A stretch of 64,000 nt of DNA, from contig NZ_BBRL01000010.1 of the NCBI RefSeq assembly GCF_002090135.1, positions 124,001 to 188,000 of the forward strand. Direction: 5' to 3'. A program made the position numbers and the translations under genes. Below are positions 35,838 to 44,124 of the stretch, piece by piece. The notes under the pieces are model-generated. The model was not told the DNA's origin. It made no database searches and worked only from the letters and a program-made list of their open reading frames with translations. The DNA comes from Demequina sp. NBRC 110055 (GTDB lineage: Bacteria; Actinomycetota; Actinomycetes; Actinomycetales; Demequinaceae). Numbering within the stretch: the stretch's first letter is position 1; every line of letters starts with the position of its first letter.

Positions 35838-37175
35838 ATGTCCGCTCTCGGCGCCATCGACACCACCCGCATCGACGCCCTCAGGGTCGAGCTTGTCGAC
35901 ATCCTCGGCGAGGCCGCCGTCGCGACCGACGACGCCCGCCTCGAGCGCGCGTCCGTCGACGGGTCCGGCATGTCTCCGCTGATCAAAGAGCTGCTGCCGT
36001 TGGGGCGCGCGCAGATCCTCGCCATGCCCTCCTCGGCCGAACAGATCGTCGCCACCGTCGCCGCGGCGGTCCGCCACGGCGTGCCCGTCACGCCTCGCGG
36101 CAAGGGCACCGGCAACTACGGCCAGGGCATCCCCATGAACGGCGGCCTGGTGCTCGACACCAGCAAGGCTCGCCGGGTCATCGAGGTGGGCGACGGCTGG
36201 ATCGAGGCCGAGGCCGGCGCCGTCATGTGGATGCTCGAGCAGACTGCCAACAAGGCCGGTCAGCAGCTGTGGATGTACCCGTCGACCGCGCAGTCGACCG
36301 TGGGCGGCTTCGTCTCGGGCGGCTCGGGAGGTACGGGGTCGATCGCCAACGGCATGATCCACCAGGGCTTCGTGAAGGCCGTCGAGGTCGTGCACGCCAC
36401 TGGTGAGGCTGCCGCCGTCCGTGTCGAGGGTGACGACGCCGTGCCCTACCTGCACAACTACGGCACCGCCGGGATCATCACCACGGTCCGCGTGGCCCTC
36501 GAGCCCCTGCAGCCATGGCGCGCGGTGCTCGCGTCGTTCGATGCGTACGAGGACGTCGTCCAGCTCATGAAGCCACTCGCGTCTCTTACTCCCACGCCCC
36601 GCCTCGTGTCCGGCGACCGTGCCGAGATCGCCGCGTGCCTTCCGGCCGAACTGGGCATCCCCGCGGGGCGAGCCTCGCTGCGCGCGATCCTCGATGAGTC
36701 CACCGTGGAGGAGGCCACCCGCATGATCGAGGCGGCCGGCGGACGCGTCGACGACGTCCGCGAGGGCGCTCAGCACACCGTCAAGTTGTCGATGAACTCG
36801 TATAACCACCCGATCGAGTGGCTCCAGAAGACCGCGCCCGTGCCCTACTTCCACGTCGAGGTGTTGGGCGACGCCCTGGTCGACCGCCTCGACGAGGTCC
36901 AGGCGGTTTACCCTGGCGGCATGTTGCACATCGAGGCGCAGCGCGGGCGCCCCATCGGCATGCTGGCCGCGCCCTACGAGAGCGCCGCCGACGTGCTGGC
37001 CGGCTTCGACCGCCTGGCCGCCCTGGGCGTCTCGACCCACAATCCACACCAGTGGGCCGTGGACTTCGAACCCGAGCGCACCGCGGCCCTCGCGGCCGTC
37101 ACCGACCCGCAGGGCCTGCTCAACCCCGGCAAGCTGGGAGCCACCGTTCACGCTCACACCGGGACGCAGATGTGA
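35838..37175 (+). CDS. FAD-linked oxidoreductase (PCMH/FAD_binding_4)
   Basis: 445 residues. The FAD domain shows PSSAEQIVATVAAAVRHGVPVTPRGKGTG and STVGGFVSGGSGGTGS, the PCMH-type flavin fold of GlcD-like dehydrogenases. The C-terminal half ends QGLLNPGKLG, a typical closing motif. Substrates of such enzymes are 2-hydroxy acids, alcohols or amines. AAGGAGG before 35838 decides the start; an ATG at 35808 overlaps the SDR stop but has no ribosome site. It overlaps the creatininase gene by four bases. Confidence 0.88.
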   Translation: MSALGAIDTTRIDALRVELVDILGEAAVATDDARLERASVDGSGMSPLIKELLPLGRAQILAMPSSAEQIVATVAAAVRHGVPVTPRGKGTGNYGQGIPMNGGLVLDTSKARRVIEVGDGWIEAEAGAVMWMLEQTANKAGQQLWMYPSTAQSTVGGFVSGGSGGTGSIANGMIHQGFVKAVEVVHATGEAAAVRVEGDDAVPYLHNYGTAGIITTVRVALEPLQPWRAVLASFDAYEDVVQLMKPLASLTPTPRLVSGDRAEIAACLPAELGIPAGRASLRAILDESTVEEATRMIEAAGGRVDDVREGAQHTVKLSMNSYNHPIEWLQKTAPVPYFHVEVLGDALVDRLDEVQAVYPGGMLHIEAQRGRPIGMLAAPYESAADVLAGFDRLAALGVSTHNPHQWAVDFEPERTAALAAVTDPQGLLNPGKLGATVHAHTGTQM

Positions 37176-37978
37176 GCGCTCCAGCGACGCGTGAACTCGC
37201 GGAACTCACAGGACCGCAGGCCGCCGCCACACTCACCGCCAACTCGATCGTCGTGTTGCCCGTGGGATCGATCGAGCATCACGGCGACTACCTGCCGCTG
37301 GCCACCGACCTCATCATGGCCGACGAGATGTCGCGGCGCGTGGTCGAAGGTGCCGCCGCCGACGGGCTCGACGTCTGGAGGCTCCCCCCGCTCGCCTACA
37401 CCAAGTCCGACGAGCACGCGTGGGCCCCCGGAACCTTCTGGATCGAAGGTGAGGAGTTGCTCGCCACCTTCCGCAGCATCGGGCGGTCCCTCGCCGCCAC
37501 GCCCGCGCGCACGATCGTGCTGTACAACGGTCACGGCGGCAACGTCGCACCCATGGGGATTGCGCTGCGTGACCTGCGCCGCAGGTTCGGCCTGAGGACC
37601 TTCGCGATGAATGTCGCGGTGCCGGCAGGCGACGGCGACCCTGACGGCGCGGGCGGACCCGACGAGCACGGCCTCGGGATCCACGGCGGCTGGGGCGAGA
37701 CCTCTCTGCTGATGCATCTGCGCCCCGAACTGGTGCACGAGGAGCACTTCACGCGCGCCATCCCGCCAGGGCTCGTTGAGCGCGAGCAGATCGGCTTCGC
37801 CGGTGCCCCGGTCCAGTTTGGGTGGCTCAGCGACGACTTCGGTTTTGGTGGGGTGCTGGGTGACCCGACGGGGGCCGATGCCGCCGCGGGCTCCCGTATC
37901 GCGTCCGACCTGGTCTCCAGCGGGGTAGCGGCACTGCGCGAGATCTCCACGTTCGACCCCGCGGGCGGGGTCGCATGA
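37172..37978 (+). CDS. Creatininase-family amidohydrolase
   Basis: 268 residues. Metal ligands of the family are visible: LPVGSIEHHGDYLPLATD (Glu, His, Asp), YNGHGGN and IHGGWGETSLL (His and Glu). The family includes creatininase, MftE peptidase and formamide hydrolases, all cutting a cyclic or formyl amide. The exact substrate here is unknown. GTG start overlaps the FAD enzyme stop and the gene overlaps the PNPOx-like gene by four bases. Confidence 0.9.
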   Translation: MSAPATRELAELTGPQAAATLTANSIVVLPVGSIEHHGDYLPLATDLIMADEMSRRVVEGAAADGLDVWRLPPLAYTKSDEHAWAPGTFWIEGEELLATFRSIGRSLAATPARTIVLYNGHGGNVAPMGIALRDLRRRFGLRTFAMNVAVPAGDGDPDGAGGPDEHGLGIHGGWGETSLLMHLRPELVHEEHFTRAIPPGLVEREQIGFAGAPVQFGWLSDDFGFGGVLGDPTGADAAAGSRIASDLVSSGVAALREISTFDPAGGVA

Positions 37979-38550
37979 CGAGCCTCGACGGCGTTGCCGC
38001 CGGCCCGATGGAGATGGCCGCCCAGTGGCTGCCCGGGGGACCCAATCCCTGTGTGATGACGCTGTCGACGCTCGACGAGGGCACCCCCGACTCCCGCACC
38101 GTGGTGCTCTCGCTGATCGATGCCGAGGGCTTCCACTTCCACACCGACGCCGCCTCGCGCAAGGTCACGCACATCGCCGCCGACCCGCATGTTGCCCTCA
38201 CAATCCTGTTGGCCGAGCAGTCACGCCAGGTCGTGGTGCAGGGCACCGCCGCGCAGGTGACGAGCGACGAGGCCGCCCAGGCCTACGCCGACCGCTCGCC
38301 CTACCTCAAGCAGTTGGCGTGGCTGAACACGCACGAGTTTGCGATGTTGCCCGAGGACGAGCGTCAGGAACGATGGGCGGCGTTCGCCGCCGAACACGGT
38401 GACGACCTCACTCCCGCCCCCGGGTGGATCGGCTTCCGTGTCACCCCCACGCGCGTGTCGTTCTGGTCCGGTGCGCCCGACACGGCGTCGCGCAGGCTTG
38501 AGTATCGCCGCGGGCCCGGGGGCTGGGAGACGAGCCTTCGTGCTGGGTGA
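37975..38550 (+). CDS. Pyridoxamine 5'-phosphate oxidase-like flavoprotein
   Basis: 191 residues, a split-barrel FMN protein resembling PdxH: PDSRTVVLSLIDAEGFHFHTDAASRKVTHI and a C-terminal LEYRRGPGGWETSLRAG. In a catabolic operon it may be an FMN- or F420-using oxidase or reductase rather than a vitamin B6 enzyme; the sequence does not settle this. The start overlaps the creatininase stop (ATGA) and its end overlaps the next gene by 11 bases. Confidence 0.82.
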   Translation: MTSLDGVAAGPMEMAAQWLPGGPNPCVMTLSTLDEGTPDSRTVVLSLIDAEGFHFHTDAASRKVTHIAADPHVALTILLAEQSRQVVVQGTAAQVTSDEAAQAYADRSPYLKQLAWLNTHEFAMLPEDERQERWAAFAAEHGDDLTPAPGWIGFRVTPTRVSFWSGAPDTASRRLEYRRGPGGWETSLRAG

Positions 38551-39628
38551 ACTCCCCGCGCCCCCGGCGCCCGGCACAGCCGGCTGCCCCAAACACATGG
38601 AGTACGGGCCGTGCGGCGGAGTCGGGTCCACGGGCCGCTGCGAGGTGGCGGATCACGCGTGCTCGTTCCTCACGCTCGCGCCCGTCGCCTGGCACGGCTC
38701 CCCCGCCGCGTCTGACGAGCACGCCCGCATGGAGGCAGACCCGGCTGGTGCGCCCTCCCCGCCCCGTGCGGCACAGCGCCTGCGGGACCTCATGCGAGAG
38801 CATCCCATCGTCGTCGCCGACTTCCCGGCGCGCGCCCTCGACGGCGCGTCTCTCGCGGAGTGTGCGGCCGCCGTTGCGGGCAGCGTGGACGCGGTCCTCG
38901 CGGGCGACGCCGGCACCGCGCGTGTGCAGTTTCCTCCCGCCTACCGCGCGACACTGCTGCGCCACGCGGGTGTCGAACCGTGGATGGGCGTCAACGCGCG
39001 CGACCGCAACCGCGTCGCGCTCGAGGGCGAGGCCGCGGCGTTGGCGCATGCCGACGCCGCGGGCGTGCACTGTATTACGGGCGACCACACCCGCATCGGA
39101 TCCCGGCCCGATGCCGCGCCGGTCTTCGACCTCGACTCCACCGAGCTCGCCGCGTTGATGGCCGGTGCCGGCCACCTCGTCTCGGTGGCCGAGGCTCCCC
39201 TGTCGCCGCCCGTCGACGCACGGCCGGGGCGCCTGCTCGTCAAACAGCAGGCGGGGGCCGAGGTGTGCTTCGTGAACCATGCGGGAGGGGCGGCGAACGT
39301 CGCCACCTTTGTGGGCCAGGCCCGTGCGCTCGGCGTGAGCCTGGGATTCATCCCGTGCGTGCCCGTCATCGTCGACGCCGGCAGCGCCGCCCTCATTCGT
39401 GGCTTCACGTCGCTCGCGCTTCCCGAGGGCTACCTGGATGTCATCCTCGCGGCCAAGGACGTGCGCGCGGCGGGCATCCGCGCCGCCATCGATCTCTCGC
39501 TGCGCATGCTCGACATTCCCGGCGTGGTCGGCGTGGACCTGTCGGGCGGCGCGGCGGCCGGCCGCGAACTCGACTTTGCCCGCGCCGAGGCCGAGATCGC
39601 GCAGGGGATCCGCGAACGCGTCAGTTGA
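38540..39628 (+). CDS. Methylenetetrahydrofolate reductase with N-terminal MetV-like Cys domain
   Basis: 362 residues from a GTG inside the preceding gene. Residues 1-45 hold four cysteines (16, 25, 34, 41) in CPKHMEYGPCGGV...GRCEV...C, the cluster- or zinc-binding motif of the MTHFR C-terminal/MetV family. The remainder is a MetF-like barrel. It is therefore a fused MetV-MetF type enzyme interconverting methylene- and methyl-tetrahydrofolate. Its place at the end of a catabolic operon suggests recovery of a C1 unit released from the substrate. It overlaps the convergent pyrD stop by eight bases. Confidence 0.8.
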   Translation: MLGELPAPPAPGTAGCPKHMEYGPCGGVGSTGRCEVADHACSFLTLAPVAWHGSPAASDEHARMEADPAGAPSPPRAAQRLRDLMREHPIVVADFPARALDGASLAECAAAVAGSVDAVLAGDAGTARVQFPPAYRATLLRHAGVEPWMGVNARDRNRVALEGEAAALAHADAAGVHCITGDHTRIGSRPDAAPVFDLDSTELAALMAGAGHLVSVAEAPLSPPVDARPGRLLVKQQAGAEVCFVNHAGGAANVATFVGQARALGVSLGFIPCVPVIVDAGSAALIRGFTSLALPEGYLDVILAAKDVRAAGIRAAIDLSLRMLDIPGVVGVDLSGGAAAGRELDFARAEAEIAQGIRERVS

Positions 39629-40625
39629 GCGCCGCGTTGAGCCGGGCCACCCAGCCCGGGCCCTGGTACACGAACGCCGTATAGACCTGCAGCAACGTGG
39701 CGCCCGCATTGAGCATCGCCTGGGCATCGGCCACCGACTCGATGCCTCCCACGCCGATGATGGTGACCGCGTCACCCGCGCGAGCCTTCAGCCGTCCGAC
39801 GACCTCCACGGCCCGCATACGCACCGGCGCTCCCGACAGCCCGCCGGGCCCGCGGTCGTGATTAATGGTGGTGTTCGTCGCGATGATGCCATCGAGGCCC
39901 AGTTCGAGCGCCAGGTCGGCGACCGCGTCGACGTCCTCGTCGGCAAGGTCCGGCGCAATCTTGACCAGCAGGGGCACGCGGTGGTCGACGACCGCAGCAT
40001 CGGCCGCCTCGCGCACGGCGACCAGGATGGGTCGCAGCGACTCAGTCGACTGGAGGTCGCGCAGGCCCGGGGTGTTGGGCGAGGACACGTTGACGACGAG
40101 GTACGACGCGTGGGGCGCGAGGCGCGTCGCCGAGTAGGCGTAATCCGCCGCCGCATCCTGAGGTGGCGTGGCCTTGGTCTTGCCGATATTGACACCCAGC
40201 ACGATGTCCCGGCCGCGCGTGGAGGACCGCAGCCGGCGCAGGCGCTCGGCCACGGCATCGGCCCCCTCGTTGTTGAAACCCATCCGGTTGCGCAGACCGC
40301 GAATGTCCTTCTCGCGCCACGACCGGGGCTTGTCGTTACCCGGCTGTCCCTGAGCGGTCACGGTGCCGATCTCGACGAAAGCGAAGCCAGCATCGGCCAA
40401 CCCCTGCGCCGCCTCGGCGTTCTTGTCCATGCCGGCGGCCAGACCCACGCGGCCGGGGAAGATCAGCCCCAGGGCCTCGACCTGGGTCTTCGCGGCGGGG
40501 ATGCGCCCCAAGGAGCGGCTCGCTCGGAAGGCCCACGCGCCATAGCGGAATCCGAGGACGCCGATGCGGTGAGCGCGTTCCGCATCCACGCGCGACAACA
40601 GATGGTCGTAAAAGGCCCTGTACAC
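39621..40625 (-). CDS. pyrD: Dihydroorotate dehydrogenase (quinone), class 2
   Basis: 334 residues, membrane-associated FMN enzyme of pyrimidine synthesis that reduces menaquinone. [43 protein letters not shown] and [12 protein letters not shown] (with the class 2 catalytic serine) are clear, as is IIGVGGI near the end. The N-terminal helix typical of class 2 ([19 protein letters not shown]) is present. GTG start. It is not part of the catabolic operon, with which it converges. Confidence 0.95.
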   Translation of the reverse strand: MYRAFYDHLLSRVDAERAHRIGVLGFRYGAWAFRASRSLGRIPAAKTQVEALGLIFPGRVGLAAGMDKNAEAAQGLADAGFAFVEIGTVTAQGQPGNDKPRSWREKDIRGLRNRMGFNNEGADAVAERLRRLRSSTRGRDIVLGVNIGKTKATPPQDAAADYAYSATRLAPHASYLVVNVSSPNTPGLRDLQSTESLRPILVAVREAADAAVVDHRVPLLVKIAPDLADEDVDAVADLALELGLDGIIATNTTINHDRGPGGLSGAPVRMRAVEVVGRLKARAGDAVTIIGVGGIESVADAQAMLNAGATLLQVYTAFVYQGPGWVARLNAALN

Positions 40626-40657
40626 GCGACCACGGTAGCGCGGCGTAGGCTCGAGGC

Positions 40658-42100
40658 ATGACCTCTATGAATGCTACGAGCACTGCTGTGTCCACGCTCG
40701 CCGCCGATGCCCTCATCCTGGGCTACGACGGCGAGATCACCGCCCACGACCTTCTCGACGACTCCGTGCGCGCGTCACTCGGTGAGGCGGCCGCCTCGCT
40801 GGAGGCCTCGAAGAAGCTCGGCTCCACGACCGTCCTGCCTGGCACCTCGGTGGAGGCCAAGCGCGTCGTCATCGTCGGCATCGGCGACGGCTCCGAGGGC
40901 AACCTGCGCGAGGCCGCTGGCGCCGCTGCCCGCGCGATCGGCACGCGCCCCGCGACCGTGGTGGTGGCACTGCCCGCCACGACCGACGGCGAGTACGCGG
41001 CGATCGCCGAGGGTGCCGTGCTGGGCGCCTACACCTTCAACGCCTACAAGTCCGACGACGAGCTCGCCGGTTACCACGGCCCCGACTGGCTGATCGCGGG
41101 CGCGTCCGACGCCGCCATCGACCGTGCACGCATCATCGCCGGCGCCGTCGCCGGCGCGCGTGACCTCGTCAACACCCCGCCGTTGGACATGTTCCCCGCC
41201 GCGGTCGCCGACGTCGCCCAGCAGTACGGCGAATCGCACGGCATCACCGTCGAGGTGTGGGAGCCGCAGCGCCTGGCCGAGGAGGGCTTCGGCGGTCTGC
41301 TCGCGGTGGGCATGGGCTCGTCGCGCCTGCCCCGCCTCGTCAAGGTCGAGTGGGCGCCCGAGGCCGCCGCTCAGCACGTCGCGATCATCGGTAAGGGCAT
41401 CACGTTCGACACCGGCGGCATCTCGCTCAAGCCGTCGAAGTCGATGGAGACCATGAAGTCGGACATGTCGGGCTCCGCAGCCGTGCTCCACACGGTCATC
41501 GCCGCCGCGCAGGCGAAGCTGCCCGTCAAGGTCACCGGCTGGCTGTGCCTCGCCGAGAACATGCCCTCCGGCACCGCTCAGCGCCCCTCCGACGTCATCC
41601 GCATTTACGGCGGCAAGACCGTCGAGGTGCTCAACACCGACGCCGAGGGCCGCCTGGTGATGGCCGATGGCCTCGCCCGCGCCGTCGAGGACAACCCCGA
41701 CGTGGTTCTCGACATCGCCACGCTGACCGGCGCCCAAGGCGTCGCGCTCGGCACCCGCACCTCGGGCGTCATGGGCGACGACGCGATCCGTACCGAGATC
41801 GTCGACGCCGCCGGCGAGGCCAACGAGCTGTTCTGGCCCATGCCACTTCCTGACCACCTGCGCGAGTCGGTCAAGTCGAAGATTGCCGACCTGCAGAACA
41901 TCGGCGACCCGCAGGGCGGCGGCATGCTGTCCGCCGGCGCCTTCTTGCAGGAGTTCGTGGGCGAGACGCCGTGGGCTCACCTCGACGTCGCGCGCCCCGC
42001 CTTCAACGAGGGCGCGCCGTGGGGTTACACCCCCGCCGGCGCCACCGGTGCGGGTGTGCGCACGCTGTTCCGCTTCCTCGAGAAGCGCGCGGGCGTCTAA
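40658..42100 (+). CDS. pepA: Leucyl aminopeptidase (M17)
   Basis: 480 residues. Metal and catalytic motifs: GKGITFDTGGISLKPSKSMETMKSDMSGSAA and NTDAEGRLVMADGLA, the M17 signature. A cytoplasmic hexameric zinc/manganese peptidase that removes N-terminal residues from peptides. In M. tuberculosis pepB (Rv2213) lies just before the lipoyl-enzyme genes, as here. A second ATG three codons in is an alternative start. Confidence 0.95.
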   Translation: MTSMNATSTAVSTLAADALILGYDGEITAHDLLDDSVRASLGEAAASLEASKKLGSTTVLPGTSVEAKRVVIVGIGDGSEGNLREAAGAAARAIGTRPATVVVALPATTDGEYAAIAEGAVLGAYTFNAYKSDDELAGYHGPDWLIAGASDAAIDRARIIAGAVAGARDLVNTPPLDMFPAAVADVAQQYGESHGITVEVWEPQRLAEEGFGGLLAVGMGSSRLPRLVKVEWAPEAAAQHVAIIGKGITFDTGGISLKPSKSMETMKSDMSGSAAVLHTVIAAAQAKLPVKVTGWLCLAENMPSGTAQRPSDVIRIYGGKTVEVLNTDAEGRLVMADGLARAVEDNPDVVLDIATLTGAQGVALGTRTSGVMGDDAIRTEIVDAAGEANELFWPMPLPDHLRESVKSKIADLQNIGDPQGGGMLSAGAFLQEFVGETPWAHLDVARPAFNEGAPWGYTPAGATGAGVRTLFRFLEKRAGV

Positions 42101-42113
42101 CCTCCCCCGCCTC

Positions 42114-42141
42114 GTGCCGCACATGTGGACATGTGCGGCAC
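42114..42141. repeat. Intergenic palindrome, copy 3
   Basis: Perfect 12-bp arms GTGCCGCACATG (42114-42125) and CATGTGCGGCAC (42130-42141) with a TGGA loop, 13 bases after pepA. Related to the elements at 19633, 19677 and 26530. Confidence 0.6.
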
Positions 42142-42161
42142 CACACGCGGTTTCGTGACGG

Positions 42162-42205
42162 AAAGCGGGACACCAGGAGCGTCAGAGCCCCTGGTGTCCC
42201 GCTTT
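42162..42205. terminator. Terminator after pepA
   Basis: A perfect 16-bp stem, AAAGCGGGACACCAGG (42162-42177) with its complement at 42190-42205, 12-base loop, closing on the + strand with TTT. It lies between convergent genes. Confidence 0.85.
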
Positions 42206-42292
42206 GCTGCGTCCCGGTCGCGCGTTCGTGGCGCGCGTGAGGTCATGTGCGCCCGGAAGGGTGGGGCGAACGACGGCCGATGCCGTGGCCGG

Positions 42293-42628
42293 CTAGTGCC
42301 TCTTGCGCTGCTTTTCGTTCCACTCGCGCATGCGTGACGGGTAGCCCGACAGGTTCACGTCGAACGCCGCGATCCCCAGCTGGCTCGCCACCTTCTTCGC
42401 GGTGTCCTGGTCCGGCACGCGCCTACGCGTCCACTCCCCCGACTCGGCGACCACCACCATGGTGGTCTGCGTCACGCGTGTGGGCGGTTCGATGAACGCC
42501 TCACAGCCGGGACGCGACTGCACGAAGTCCTTGAGGTGGGCGAGCGTCTCCGCCCGCGCCTGACTCGACGACGTGCCGCCACCCTGCGGCGACTTCTTGG
42601 ACCCGAACATGCGCGAGAACATCCCCAT
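42293..42628 (-). CDS. Conserved actinobacterial hypothetical protein
   Basis: 111 residues with a basic start (MGMFSRMFGSKKSPQGGG), a core AHLKDFVQSRPGCEAFIEPPTRVTQTTMVVVAESGEWTRRRVPD and a basic tail. I recall similar short proteins beside pepA and lpd in actinobacteria but know no function. It has neither signal peptide nor membrane helix. It is divergent from lpd. A second start two codons in is possible. Confidence 0.68.
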   Translation of the reverse strand: MGMFSRMFGSKKSPQGGGTSSSQARAETLAHLKDFVQSRPGCEAFIEPPTRVTQTTMVVVAESGEWTRRRVPDQDTAKKVASQLGIAAFDVNLSGYPSRMREWNEKQRKRH

Positions 42629-42716
42629 GAGCCCAGGTTAGTCACGCGTCGCGGTTCGCGGGAACGGCCACGAGTGGCAAGATGGGAGGGACCGACACCC
42701 ACAAGGAGTACACATA

Positions 42717-44102
42717 GTGACCGAGTCCACCCCACGCTCGTACGACCTACTCATTCTTGGCGGCGGCTCCGGTGGCTACGCCGCTGCGTTGCGCGCCGCG
42801 CAGCTCGGCCTGACCGTGGGACTCATCGAAGAGTCCAAGGTCGGCGGCACCTGCCTGCACAACGGCTGCATCCCCACCAAGGCCCTCCTCCACGCCGCGG
42901 AGCTCGCGGACAACGCGCGTGAGGGCGCGAAGTTTGGCGTCAACACCACGCTCGAGTCGATCGACATGACCGTGGTGAACCAGTACAAGCAGGGCGTCAT
43001 CGACCGCCTGTACAAGGGACTCCAGGGCCTCATCAAGTCGCGCAAGGTCACCGTCATCGAGGGCCACGGCACGCTCGTGGGTCCCGACGCGATCGAGGTG
43101 CGCGGCGAGCGCTACACCGGCAAGTCGATCGTGCTGGGCACGGGCTCGTACTCGCGTAGCCTCCCCGGTCTCGAGATCGGCGGCCGTGTCATGACCTCGG
43201 ACCAGGCGCTGGAGCTCGACGTGGTGCCCGCCTCGGCGATCATCCTCGGCGGCGGCGTCATCGGCGTCGAGTTCGCCTCGGTGTGGAACTCCTTCGGCTC
43301 GGACGTCACCATCGTCGAGGGCCTGCCCCACCTGGTGCCGAACGAGGACGAGGCGCTGTCGAAGGGTCTGGAGCGCGCCTTCCGTAAGCGCAAGATCAAC
43401 TTCAAGCTGGGCGTGTTCTTCGAGAGCGTCGAGCAGACCGACTCCGGCGTTAAGGTCAAGCTGGCCGACGGCACCGAGCTCGAGGCCGAGCTGCTGCTGG
43501 TTGCTGTGGGCCGCGGCCCGCGCACCACCGGCCTGGGCTACGAGGAGCAGGGCATCCGCATGGACCGCGGCTTCGTCCTCACCGACGAGAAGCTGCACAC
43601 CGGTGTGGGCAACATCTACGCCGTCGGCGACATCGTCCCCGGCCTCCAGCTCGCCCACCGTGGCTTCGGCCAGGGCATCTTCGTGGCCGAGACCATCGCG
43701 GGCCTCAACCCCCAGCCGATCGTCGAGTCCGGGATCCCGCGCGTCACCTACTGCGAGCCCGAGGTGGCCTCTGTGGGTCTCACCGAGGCCAAGGCCAAGG
43801 AGACGCACGGCGAGGGCGCGATTGAGACGCTCGAGTACAACCTTGGCGGCAACGGCAAGAGCCAGATTCTTGCCACGCAGGGCTTTGTGAAGCTCGTGCG
43901 TGTGAAGGACGGCCCGGTCGTCGGTGTCCACATGCTTGGTGCTCGTGTCGGCGAGCAGATCGGCGAGGCGCAGCTCATCGTGAACTGGGATGCCCACCCC
44001 GAGGACGTGGCTCCGCTGATCCACGCCCACCCCACCCAGAACGAGGCCCTCGGCGAGGCGCATCTCGCGCTCGCTGGCAAGCCGCTGCACGCACACGACT
44101 GA
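42717..44102 (+). CDS. lpd: Dihydrolipoyl dehydrogenase (E3)
   Basis: 461 residues. FAD-binding [20 protein letters not shown], redox disulfide [16 protein letters not shown] domain [15 protein letters not shown] and the C-terminal His-Glu pair in [13 protein letters not shown]. It reoxidises lipoyl groups of the E2 encoded next. GTG start with AAGGAG nine bases upstream. Only 22 bases separate it from the E2 gene. Confidence 0.96.
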   Translation: MTESTPRSYDLLILGGGSGGYAAALRAAQLGLTVGLIEESKVGGTCLHNGCIPTKALLHAAELADNAREGAKFGVNTTLESIDMTVVNQYKQGVIDRLYKGLQGLIKSRKVTVIEGHGTLVGPDAIEVRGERYTGKSIVLGTGSYSRSLPGLEIGGRVMTSDQALELDVVPASAIILGGGVIGVEFASVWNSFGSDVTIVEGLPHLVPNEDEALSKGLERAFRKRKINFKLGVFFESVEQTDSGVKVKLADGTELEAELLLVAVGRGPRTTGLGYEEQGIRMDRGFVLTDEKLHTGVGNIYAVGDIVPGLQLAHRGFGQGIFVAETIAGLNPQPIVESGIPRVTYCEPEVASVGLTEAKAKETHGEGAIETLEYNLGGNGKSQILATQGFVKLVRVKDGPVVGVHMLGARVGEQIGEAQLIVNWDAHPEDVAPLIHAHPTQNEALGEAHLALAGKPLHAHD

Positions 44103-44124
44103 TTCAACGGAGAAGATCACTCAT

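Noticed and set aside
38540-39628. Continuation of the PNPOx gene by frameshift into the folate reductase
   Set aside because: Both frames have complete domains and an 11-base overlap, matching the other overlaps in the operon.
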